A stretch of DNA of 10,130 nucleotides from UCB2 sp964475735 (GTDB lineage: Bacteria > Chloroflexota > Dehalococcoidia > Tepidiformales > Tepidiformaceae), in the NCBI GenBank assembly GCA_964475735.1, contig CAYYYI010000101.1, positions 1-10,130 on the forward strand, in the 5' to 3' direction. The notes below the pieces were generated by a model. The model saw only the letters and a list, made by a program, of their open reading frames with translations. It did not search any database and had not been told where the DNA came from. Shown one piece after another: positions 1 to 5,789 of this stretch; positions within the stretch are counted from its first letter, which is position 1; each line of letters starts with the position of its first letter. Position numbers and translations under genes: made by a program.

Positions 1-55
1 CATGGCGCTAGGGTAGGGTGCGTTGGCCCCGCGGGCGAGGAGCGGAGGCCGGGCA

Positions 56-84
56 TTGACGGATGCGCACAAACGTTCTAGCGT
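56..84 (+). promoter_or_regulatory. Candidate sigma70 promoter P1 for the rplI operon
   Basis: TTGACG at 56-61 is followed, after exactly 17 bases, by TAGCGT at 79-84. The -35 matches five of six consensus bases. The -10 keeps the T, A and final T that matter most. It lies about 170 bases ahead of the rplI start and would give a long leader. No rpsF, ssb or rpsR precedes rplI here, so the operon plausibly starts with rplI. Pattern match only. Confidence 0.4.
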
Positions 85-143
85 CATAAGGCACAGGCGG
101 GGTGAAGAAAGCGCGAATCATGAGCAGACGCGACGATAACGCG

Positions 144-172
144 TTGAGTGGCTACCATGAGTGTTCTACGTT
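144..172 (+). promoter_or_regulatory. Candidate sigma70 promoter P2 for the rplI operon
   Basis: TTGAGT at 144-149 and TACGTT at 167-172 are separated by 17 bases, the ideal spacing. The -35 keeps TTGA and the -10 keeps T, A and the final T. It is a weaker match than P1 but nearer to rplI, and would give a leader of about 80 bases carrying the GC-rich hairpins at 209-242. A tandem pair would be normal for a ribosomal protein operon. Unproven. Confidence 0.33.
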
Positions 173-208
173 GCCCCCGGTACGGTCCCGATCCGGGAGG
201 CCGCGTCC

Positions 209-242
209 GCCCCGTCCGCTATGGCCGGGGCAGGCAACCCCG
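209..242 (+). promoter_or_regulatory. Competing leader hairpins upstream of rplI
   Basis: GCCCCG at 209-214 pairs with CGGGGC at 226-231 (11-base loop). The same CGGGG at 226-230 can instead pair with CCCCG at 238-242 (7-base loop). The two stems exclude each other, and the second ends eight bases before the GAGGT Shine-Dalgarno of rplI (250-254). This is the geometry of a switchable leader, but short GC-rich stems are common in such DNA, so a regulatory role is only a possibility. Confidence 0.3.
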
Positions 243-260
243 AACATTTGAGGTCTCCCC

Positions 261-854
261 ATGAAGGTCGTCTTTTTCGAAGACGTTCAAGGCACTGCGC
301 AGGTCGGTGATGTGAAGGAAGTGAAGCCGGGCTTTGCCCGCAACTTCCTCCTGCCTCGCGGACTTGCCGGTCCGACGACGAAGGACAATCTGCAGCGCGC
401 TCAGTCGCTGGCGCAGAAGGAAGTTCGCCGCCAGGAGAAGCTGGATGGCAACGCCCGCACGGTCGCCGATCGCCTCGCCGGTTACACGGTGACGCTGGAA
501 GCGCGCGTGGGCGAAAGCGGCCGGCTCTTCGGCTCGGTCACCAACCGCGACATCGCCGAGAAGCTGAATGCAGCGACGCAGCTCGAAATCGACCCGCACA
601 TCGTGCTGCTGCCCGAGCCGATTCGCGAGCTCGGCGCCCGCGAGGTCACGATCAAGTTCACCCGGAACGTTTCGGTCGATGTGACGGTCGACGTGCAGCC
701 GGATGAGGAATCGAAGCCGATCGTGGCGAAGCTGCTCGCGGAGAAGGAAGCAGCGGACGCTGCCGAAGCGAAGCGCGCCGCCGAGGCCGCCTATGCCGCC
801 GAAGCCGCTGCCAAGGCGGCCGGGGGCAAGCACGAGACAGAGGACGCCGAATAG
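261..854 (+). CDS. rplI: 50S ribosomal protein bL9
   Basis: Structural protein of the large ribosomal subunit that binds 23S rRNA near the base of the L1 stalk. The N-terminal domain is clear: residues 1-36 carry GDVKEVKPGFARNFLLPRGL, matching the family signature. A helical linker (about 40-75) and the C-terminal domain with GESGRLFGSVT (84-94) follow. At 197 residues it is longer than the usual 148-150. The excess is a low-complexity Ala/Glu/Lys tail (about 150-197), a type of extension found on some bL9 proteins and probably a surface helix. The ATG has a GAGGT Shine-Dalgarno six bases upstream. It probably heads an operon with dnaB, and rplI-dnaB adjacency is widespread in bacteria. Identification is firm; the role of the tail is unknown. 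Confidence 0.97.
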   Translation: MKVVFFEDVQGTAQVGDVKEVKPGFARNFLLPRGLAGPTTKDNLQRAQSLAQKEVRRQEKLDGNARTVADRLAGYTVTLEARVGESGRLFGSVTNRDIAEKLNAATQLEIDPHIVLLPEPIRELGAREVTIKFTRNVSVDVTVDVQPDEESKPIVAKLLAEKEAADAAEAKRAAEAAYAAEAAAKAAGGKHETEDAE

Positions 855-860
855 CGCCGG

Positions 861-924
861 AAGGAGGTGACAGGTAGCCGGGCGCCGCGCTGCTGACATA
901 GCACACGGTCCTATGCTCCCGGTT
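861..924 (+). promoter_or_regulatory. Structured rplI-dnaB spacer with a perfect orphan Shine-Dalgarno
   Basis: AAGGAGGTGA at 861-870 is a full-length match to the anti-Shine-Dalgarno, yet no start codon lies 5-12 bases after it, and the dnaB frame has a stop at 899-901. Downstream, AGCCGGG (876-882) can pair with CCCGGTT (918-924; seven pairs, one G-U), enclosing a second hairpin CATAG (897-901) with CTATG (911-915). Folding would bring the Shine-Dalgarno nearer the dnaB ATG at 938, leaving 5 plus 13 unpaired bases. The pairing is directly visible; the function is inference. Confidence 0.35.
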
Positions 925-937
925 TCCTCCTCCGCCG

Positions 938-2335
938 ATGACGCTGCCAGTTCTCGAACGGCTCCCCCCTCATGACATCGAGGCCGAAGAGGCCGTCGTT
1001 GCCGCCTTGCTGGTCGACAGCGAGGCCATCTACCACGTCGCCCCTATCCTCAAGCCCGAGGACTTCTTCCGCGAGAAGAACGGCTGGGTCTACGAAGCGT
1101 GCCTGGACCTGTGGAACCGCGACGAGGCGATCAATCAGATCACGGTGGCGCACGAGCTCGCGCGCAAGGACCGCCTTGAACAGGCCGGGGGCCAGACCTA
1201 CCTGGCCGAGACAATCCGCCGGCTTCCCACCAGCGTCGGCGTCGAGTTCTACGCCCAGATCGTCCGGCGTGACAGCACCTACCGGGGGCTGATCCACGCC
1301 GCCACCGCCATCATGCAGATGGCGTACGAGGCCCCGGCCGAAATCGAAAGCGTCTTCGGCCGTTCGGAGGACCTGCTGGCGCGTCTCCGCGGCGGCGAGA
1401 ACTTCCGGGATTTCGTGCACATACGCCAGCTGCTGCAGGCCTATCTCGAGGAGGACATCGAGGCCGTCGAGCGGCGCGAGCTGGCCGCCATCCGCACCGG
1501 GTACAGCGACCTTGACGTGTTGCTGGGCGGCCTCAAGCGCTCGGACCTGGTGATCGTGGGCGCGCGACCCAGCGTGGGGAAGTCCAGCTTCGCCCTGGGC
1601 ATCGCCCGCAACGCGGCCGTCGCCCAGCAGGCCAACGTCGCCTTCTTCTCGCTCGAAATGTCCGGGGAACAGCTGGCCATTCGGATGCTCTCTTCTGAAT
1701 CGGGGGTGGACCAGAACCGCCTTCGCCTGGGCCAGCACAGCGAGCTTGAAGAGCGCCGCATCATCCGCGCCTCGGGCGAACTGGCGGAAGCGAATATCTG
1801 GTTTGACGACTCTCCTGTGCTCACGGTGGCGGAGCTGCGCGCGCGGGCGCGCCGCCTCTCCGGGGAGCGCGGGCTCGACCTCATCGTCATCGACTACCTC
1901 CAGCTCATGCAGGGCGAGACGTCCGGCTCGCGCGAGAACCGCGTGCAGGAGATCAGCTACATTTCGCGCACTCTGAAGGGGCTGGCGCGCGAGCTGAACG
2001 TGCCCATAGTGGCGCTCGCACAGCTCTCCCGTGCCATCGAGAGCCGCCACCCGCGCATCCCCATGCTCTCCGACCTGCGCGACTCGGGCTCCATCGAGCA
2101 GGACGCCGACGTTGTCCTTTTCCTGAGCCGCGAGGAGATGTACACGTCGCCGGAGCAATGGGCCCAGCAGCACCCGGACCTCCCCATGAGCGCCTACCCG
2201 AAGGGCGTGGCGCAGGTGATCGTGGCCAAGCACCGGAACGGGCCCACCGGCTCGGTCGAGCTCCGCTTCCGCGAAAAGCTGGCGAAGTTCGAGGACTGGG
2301 TGCTGCGCACGGAAGACAACTATGAGCAGCAGTGA
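938..2335 (+). CDS. dnaB: Replicative DNA helicase DnaB
   Basis: Hexameric 5'-3' helicase that unwinds DNA at the replication fork and recruits primase. The 465-residue length is typical. The N-terminal helical domain covers about residues 8-110, then a linker helix and a RecA-like domain from about 185. Walker A is GARPSVGKS (208-216), the catalytic-glutamate motif FSLEM is at 237-241, and Walker B LIVIDYLQLM is at 315-324. Motif H3 QLSR is at 362-365, DLRDSGSIEQDADVV at 379-393, and the arginine-finger region KHRNGPTG at 431-438. No intein or truncation is seen. ATG 938 is the only start available: the frame is closed by a stop at 899-901, and ATG has no good Shine-Dalgarno directly upstream. 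The stop overlaps the next gene's start by 14 bases, so translation is probably coupled. Confidence 0.97.
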   Translation: MTLPVLERLPPHDIEAEEAVVAALLVDSEAIYHVAPILKPEDFFREKNGWVYEACLDLWNRDEAINQITVAHELARKDRLEQAGGQTYLAETIRRLPTSVGVEFYAQIVRRDSTYRGLIHAATAIMQMAYEAPAEIESVFGRSEDLLARLRGGENFRDFVHIRQLLQAYLEEDIEAVERRELAAIRTGYSDLDVLLGGLKRSDLVIVGARPSVGKSSFALGIARNAAVAQQANVAFFSLEMSGEQLAIRMLSSESGVDQNRLRLGQHSELEERRIIRASGELAEANIWFDDSPVLTVAELRARARRLSGERGLDLIVIDYLQLMQGETSGSRENRVQEISYISRTLKGLARELNVPIVALAQLSRAIESRHPRIPMLSDLRDSGSIEQDADVVLFLSREEMYTSPEQWAQQHPDLPMSAYPKGVAQVIVAKHRNGPTGSVELRFREKLAKFEDWVLRTEDNYEQQ

Positions 2336-3038
2336 GCCGTTTGGCGGCTTCCCCGGGGTCGCCAGGGCAACGGCCATCCCGAACCTCTTCTTCGCCACCG
2401 TGCTCCCCGAAATGCGCAGCGCCGGCGAGTTGCTGGCGTTCCTCTGGGTGTCGCGACTGGTGCAGGAGCAGCGCGGCGCGGTGCGATTCGTAACACCCGC
2501 GCAGGTGTGGGGCGCCGACGGCGCGGCCGAATCGTTCAACCAGTTGGGCGGCGGGCGCGAAGGGTTCGAATCGGGGCTGGCCGGGTGCGTGGAGATGGGC
2601 GCGCTGCTCGGCCTGCGCCTCTCCGGACCCGAAGGCGAGGAGGCCGTCTACTTCGTCAACAACCCGGGATCCCGCCGGGCGGTTGCGAGAGCGCGCGCGG
2701 GCGAGCTTCGGCTGAAACCGGAAACGGTCGCCCAGGAGGTGGTCGCGCAAACCCGGCCGGGTGTCTTCCGCCTCTACGAGGAGAACATCGGGACGATCAC
2801 GCCGCTTGTGGGTGAACGGCTGCTGGACGCAGTCGAGAACTACCCCGCCGAGTGGATTGAGGAGGCGTTCCGGCAGGCGGCCGAGCTGAACGTGCGCAAC
2901 TGGCGCTACATCGAGCGCATCTTGATACGCTGGGCCGAGGAGGGCCGCGGTAATGAGGGAGCTGAAGGAGATACTCTCGAAGAACGTAAGAGACGGTATC
3001 TCGGAGGGAGCCTCAACCCCGTCAGCCGCAGCTCCTGA
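2322..3038 (+). CDS. DnaD-domain replication initiation protein
   Basis: Probable primosome protein that helps bring DnaB helicase to DNA. The 238 residues show a winged-helix-like N-terminal part (about 15-115) and a C-terminal DnaD (DnaB_2) domain at about 148-206. That domain contains LYEENIGTITP (151-161) and ends in NWRYIERILIRW (193-204), matching the family's YxxxIG start and YIxxILxxW end. A short basic tail with RKRRYLGGS follows, common in DnaD-like proteins. Its position directly between dnaB and a dnaC-type loader supports a helicase-loading role, as in the Bacillus DnaB-DnaD-DnaI system and phage DnaD proteins. The ATG overlaps the dnaB stop by 14 bases, with a weak GGAAG upstream. 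Its last 86 bases overlap the next gene in another frame. The name dnaD is not assigned because orthology to Bacillus DnaD is unproven. Confidence 0.88.
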   Translation: MSSSEPFGGFPGVARATAIPNLFFATVLPEMRSAGELLAFLWVSRLVQEQRGAVRFVTPAQVWGADGAAESFNQLGGGREGFESGLAGCVEMGALLGLRLSGPEGEEAVYFVNNPGSRRAVARARAGELRLKPETVAQEVVAQTRPGVFRLYEENIGTITPLVGERLLDAVENYPAEWIEEAFRQAAELNVRNWRYIERILIRWAEEGRGNEGAEGDTLEERKRRYLGGSLNPVSRSS

Positions 3039-3512
3039 GGAGTCCGGCGGCCCTGCCTGCCCGCTCTGCGGAGGGGCGGGCTTCGTTCGCCGCGAGCGGC
3101 CCGTCGACCATCCCCGGTTTGGGAAGGCCGAGCCCTGCGATTGCGTTCTCGACGAAGAGGATGACGCCCGCCGCGCCCGCCTGGAGCGGATCAGCAACCT
3201 GGGGTCGCTCACGCGCTTCACGTTCGGCAACCTCGTCCCCGGGGGTCGCGACGGCGAAAGCAGCTGGTTCCAGGCGGCGTGCGAAGCGGCGCGCGACTTC
3301 GCCGCTGAACCGCGCGGCTGGCTGGTATTTTCGGGGCCGAGCGGAAGCGGAAAGACCCACCTTGCGGCTGCCATCGCCAATGCCCGCGTGGACCTGGGCG
3401 CGCCCGCGCTCTTCATGGTGGTCCCGGACCTGCTCGACCACCTGCGCGCCAGCTACGAAGCCACCGAGGACGAGATGAGCTTCGAGCAGCTCTTCGAACA
3501 GGTTCGCAACGC
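2953..3512 (+). CDS. DnaC/DnaI-type helicase loader, copy 1 (3' end lost in gap)
   Basis: AAA+ ATPase of the DnaC/DnaI family, which loads the DnaB ring onto DNA. The start at ATG 2953 has a GGAGG-type Shine-Dalgarno about 8-10 bases upstream. The N-terminus has a zinc-ribbon-like pattern, CPLC (36-39) and CDC (62-64), as in DnaI-like loaders. Walker A is GPSGSGKTH (128-136), then the family segment VVPDLLDHLRAS (156-167). The readable part stops at QVRN (183-186), just before the expected Walker B, where 100 N begin. At least about 100 C-terminal residues should therefore lie in the gap if the gene is intact. The first 86 bases overlap the DnaD-domain gene out of frame. A second, divergent copy of the same AAA+ region follows the gap, so this could be a separate gene or half of a double-AAA+ protein. 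Confidence 0.87.
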
Positions 3513-3612
3513 NNNNNNNNNNNNNNNNNNNNNNNNNNNNNNNNNNNNNNNNNNNNNNNNNNNNNNNNNNNNNNNNNNNNNNNNNNNNNNNNNNNNNNNN
3601 NNNNNNNNNNNN
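3513..3612. other. Assembly gap (100 N) inside the dnaC region
   Basis: Exactly 100 N, the usual placeholder for a scaffold join of unknown length. The flanks are homologous modules: copy 1 breaks before its Walker B and copy 2 begins just upstream of its own ATPase core. The true gap is probably several hundred bases. Any reading frame that runs through the N run is an artefact of the placeholder length. Confidence 0.95.
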
Positions 3613-4206
3613 CGCCTGGCCGAGATGCAGTTTCGGAACTTCGACCTGCGTGGGGCGGGCCTCCACCCGGACGAGCGCGACTCCCTCGATGCCGCGTTCC
3701 GCTCAGCCATGGCCTTCGCCGACGACCCGCAGGGGTGGCTGGTGATGCTCGGTCCGAACGGCTGCGGAAAGACCCACCTGGCAGCGGCCATCGCCAATCG
3801 CGCGCTTGGCCGCGAACGCAGCGTGTTCTTCGCCGTGGTGCCCGACCTCATCGACCACCTGCGGGCGTCGTTCGCTCCCGGCAGGGAGGTGGGCTACGAC
3901 GAACTGTTCGACCAGGTGCGGAATGCCGGTTTGCTTGTGCTCGATGACCTGGGAGCGCAGGCGGGTTCACCCTGGGCCCAGGAGAAGCTCTACCAGATCG
4001 TGAACTACCGCACCGTGGCGGGCCTCCCCACCGTTGTCACCAGCGACAAGTCGATGGCCGAACTGGGGGCGATCCATCAGCGGATTGTGGCGCGCATTGC
4101 CGACCCCCATGCCGGGGCGATGGTCAACATCCTCGCTCCCCACTACCGGCTGGGGCACTCGCTGACGGCGAAGGCGCCTCAAGCGCCGCCGCGCCGGGGA
4201 CGTTAG
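3613..4206 (+). CDS. DnaC/DnaI-type helicase loader, copy 2 (5' end lost in gap)
   Basis: Second DnaC-family AAA+ ATPase, 197 readable residues, N-terminus in the gap. It opens with RLAEMQFRNFDLRG, the usual entry to the DnaC ATPase core. Next come Walker A GPNGCGKTH, VVPDLIDHLRASF, Walker B LLVLDDLGA, then WAQEKLYQIVNYR and a sensor-1-like region LPTVVTSDK (family usually TTN). Near the C-terminus RIADPHAGAMVNILAPHYR fits the sensor-2 end. Against copy 1, a hand alignment of 69 shared residues gives roughly 38 identities, so these are divergent paralogues and not one sequence read twice. A short Pro/Arg-rich tail ends at a TAG at 4204-4206, nine bases from the convergent stop of the next gene. 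Whether it is a separate gene or the C-terminal half of a fused tandem protein depends on the missing bases. Confidence 0.88.
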   Translation, partial: RLAEMQFRNFDLRGAGLHPDERDSLDAAFRSAMAFADDPQGWLVMLGPNGCGKTHLAAAIANRALGRERSVFFAVVPDLIDHLRASFAPGREVGYDELFDQVRNAGLLVLDDLGAQAGSPWAQEKLYQIVNYRTVAGLPTVVTSDKSMAELGAIHQRIVARIADPHAGAMVNILAPHYRLGHSLTAKAPQAPPRRGR

Positions 4207-4215
4207 GGGGACCGT

Positions 4216-5391
4216 TCAGGGCACGTTCGCCACGCTGCCAACCGGCTCGGGCCGCGCCGCGGAGCGAGTGTGCCGCACGATCCCGGCGATGAGCTCCGCG
4301 GCCGCTTCGGCGTCCAGGTGATCGGAGTTGATGCAGAGGTCGTAGCTCTGGGGGTCAAGCCAGCCGCTCTGGTAGAACTCGTGGAAGTAATCCACCCGTT
4401 CGCGGTCTGACTCCTGCGCCAGGGCCTTCGCTTTCTCGATGGTGGAGCCCTGTTCGGCGGCCAGGCGCTCCGCCCGGCGAGAAAGCGAGCCGGTGATGAG
4501 CACCCGCAGCGAGTCGTCGCGGTCTGCCAGCAGCAGCTGTGCGCCGTGTCCGATGACCACGGCGTCCCCCTCGCGCGCGATATCCAGGATGACCTCTTCG
4601 ATGAACCGCCGGTAGTCGGCGGAGGTGTAGTAGGGCATCGACCGGAGCACCACTGGCGGGGCCCATCCTTCGGCATACTCCGGTGGACGGCGGGCGAGGT
4701 GTTCGAGCGCGCGCTCGACGAAGGTCTTGCGGCGGACGTTCGCGGCCAGGGTTTCGGGCGTCACCCCGGCAGCGGTTGCCGCCTCACCTGTGACCTCACG
4801 GCCGATAGGGCGCCATCCGAGCATGGAAGCGAGTCGCGAAGCCACCTCGTCGCCGCCCGTTCCCGCCTGCCGGGCTATGGCAACCACCCGAATCGCCGCC
4901 AGCTGCCTGCCCGAGCTTGCGGTCACGGCGCTCCCGGTGTCGAGGTCGATCGCCGGGAGCGGGCGAGCGGGCGCCTTTGTAAGCGGCAGCACAAGAGTTC
5001 CCTCTGAGCCCTCTCCCTTGGCGGGGTGAAACTCGGCTCGCCCGGAAAGGGGCGTCGTGGGCCCGAGGAGCTCTTCGACTGTCCTGGCCACACGGGGAGC
5101 ATCGGTCAGTCTGACGCCCGCGACCCTGGCGGTGACGCCGCCCACAACGCGGTCGAGCGAAACGCCCGTATCCGGGTGGGGCGCAAGCGGGTTTCCGATG
5201 GGCAGGTGTACGCGCGTGATGGCCGGGCCGGCGAACTGAACAAAGGATTCGCCGGTGATCGGCACTCCCCGGATGAGCGCCCACGACCGGAGACGCGTCA
5301 TCGCTGCGCTGAGCGAAGCCGCGTCTCCCAGGCTGGTCACGCTCACCGTCTGGATGGGTTTACGCGTTTCGAGTTGCAGTTCGGCCTTCAC
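4216..5391 (-). CDS. GyrI-like domain fused to cytidylate-kinase-like domain
   Basis: A 391-residue two-domain protein. Residues about 4-140 resemble the GyrI/AraC effector-binding (SHS2) fold: two similar halves, one ending in ITRVHLPIGNP (58-68) and the other in GTLVLPL (131-137), with the helix ALxRLxxW-like AAMTRLRSWALIRG (29-42). A Pro/Ala-rich linker (about 139-165) follows. Residues 168-375 match the cytidylate-kinase-like family (Cytidylate_kin2): ARQAGTGGDEVASRLA (173-188) is the modified P-loop lacking the usual Lys, with VVIGHGAQLLL (278-288), LITGSLSRRAERL (298-310) and DRERVDYFHEFY (329-340). The start is GTG at 5391 with AAGGAG seven bases upstream, so it is well defined. A 20-bp inverted repeat sits just upstream. 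GyrI-like domains bind small molecules, and some hydrolyse cyclopropanoid toxins. A ligand-controlled nucleotide or small-molecule kinase is a reasonable guess, but substrate and role are unknown. Confidence 0.82.
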   Translation of the reverse strand: MKAELQLETRKPIQTVSVTSLGDAASLSAAMTRLRSWALIRGVPITGESFVQFAGPAITRVHLPIGNPLAPHPDTGVSLDRVVGGVTARVAGVRLTDAPRVARTVEELLGPTTPLSGRAEFHPAKGEGSEGTLVLPLTKAPARPLPAIDLDTGSAVTASSGRQLAAIRVVAIARQAGTGGDEVASRLASMLGWRPIGREVTGEAATAAGVTPETLAANVRRKTFVERALEHLARRPPEYAEGWAPPVVLRSMPYYTSADYRRFIEEVILDIAREGDAVVIGHGAQLLLADRDDSLRVLITGSLSRRAERLAAEQGSTIEKAKALAQESDRERVDYFHEFYQSGWLDPQSYDLCINSDHLDAEAAAELIAGIVRHTRSAARPEPVGSVANVP

Positions 5392-5410
5392 TGGCAGGCT
5401 CCTTCCGATG

Positions 5411-5517
5411 GCCGGCGATCCGGGGCATCCGGAATCGCGGCAGGCAGGGGTTGCTGGTGGCGGCGTGCAAGATGATGTGTGCGCATGCTGGCAGCGAGGA
5501 AGCCCCGGATCGCCGGC
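5411..5517. repeat. Near-perfect 20-bp inverted repeat in the fusion-gene leader
   Basis: The arm at 5411-5430 (begins GCCGGCGATCCGGGGC) is the reverse complement of 5498-5517 at 19 of 20 positions, with 16 consecutive perfect pairs at the outer end. The spacer is 67 bases. On the minus-strand transcript the stem would end six bases before the AAGGAG ribosome-binding site of the GTG start at 5391. It could be a leader hairpin controlling translation, a paired operator, or the ends of a small MITE-like element. No clear target-site duplication flanks it. Confidence 0.75.
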
Positions 5518-5697
5518 TGCGCGACTCCGTGGGGCAGGGGCATTCCCGGCGCGGGTGAGACGTGGACGCAGCGTGGCTGACGTGGGGCAAGCTGAACAGC
5601 GTTCCGCAACACCATGGCGGACACAAACCTCCGGCAGTCTGCGGGGTTAGCTGACGGGCTCGGCGCTCGGAGTCGCCTACACGCGGATGGTGATTCG

Positions 5698-5778
5698 CCC
5701 CGGGATCGGGGTCCCCCGCTCCCGTGGATTACGGGATTCGACCCTCACATCATACGATCACAGCGCAAGCCGTTGCGC
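5698..5778. other. Cluster of three short hairpins downstream of the antiporter
   Basis: CCCCG/CGGGG with loop GGAT (5698-5711), TCCCGT/ACGGGA with loop GGATT (5720-5736), and GCGCAA/TTGCGC with a four-base loop (5763-5778). The last is 11 bases past the antiporter stop on the minus strand and is the best terminator stem, but no T-run follows it. Alternatives are an mRNA-stabilising 3' structure or a small RNA. In plus-strand orientation two loops display GGA, the core that CsrA-type proteins bind; that may be chance. Confidence 0.4.
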
Positions 5779-5789
5779 AGTTGCGGCTC

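Larger units (their letters stand above)
5392..5789. other. Gene-free region between antiporter and fusion gene
   Basis: These 398 bases hold no convincing coding sequence. The open frames are short, Arg/Pro/Ser-rich, overlap one another and look like high-GC noise. I see no tRNA and no recognisable riboswitch core. What is visible is structure: a long inverted repeat at 5411-5517 and three compact hairpins at 5698-5778. Transcription from the antiporter (minus strand) would read through it into the fusion gene unless the hairpins stop it. Confidence 0.6.

Noticed and set aside
1..3. CAT at the window edge as a divergent minus-strand start codon
   Set aside because: Only one codon is visible, with no Shine-Dalgarno upstream of it; nothing can be supported.
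893..917. CTGACA and TATGCT as a dnaB promoter
   Set aside because: The spacing is only 13 bases, too short for a sigma70 promoter; the bases also form the CATAG/CTATG hairpin.
911..2539. A 542-codon open frame on the minus strand opposite dnaB
   Set aside because: It mirrors dnaB codons in high-GC DNA, has no recognisable domain, and dnaB on the other strand is certain.
1953..3416. A 487-codon minus-strand frame opposite the dnaB end, DnaD-domain gene and dnaC
   Set aside because: Low-complexity Arg/Pro/Ser/Ala composition, no domain, and three identifiable genes occupy the other strand.
2953..4206. A single 417-residue protein across the N run
   Set aside because: The frame only stays open because the placeholder is read as X; the true gap length is unknown, so the two modules are listed separately.
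5496..5520. Resemblance of GAGGAAGCCCCGG to the conserved RNase P RNA segment
   Set aside because: The other universal RNase P segments (ACAGARA and the GGUAAGGGUG region) are not found downstream, and the bases are explained by the inverted repeat.
5641..5719. tRNA-like span: GCGGGG at 5641 can pair with CCCCGC at 5714-5719, at tRNA length
   Set aside because: No T-loop (TTCRA) at the right place, no cloverleaf D-arm or anticodon arm, and no CCA-compatible end.
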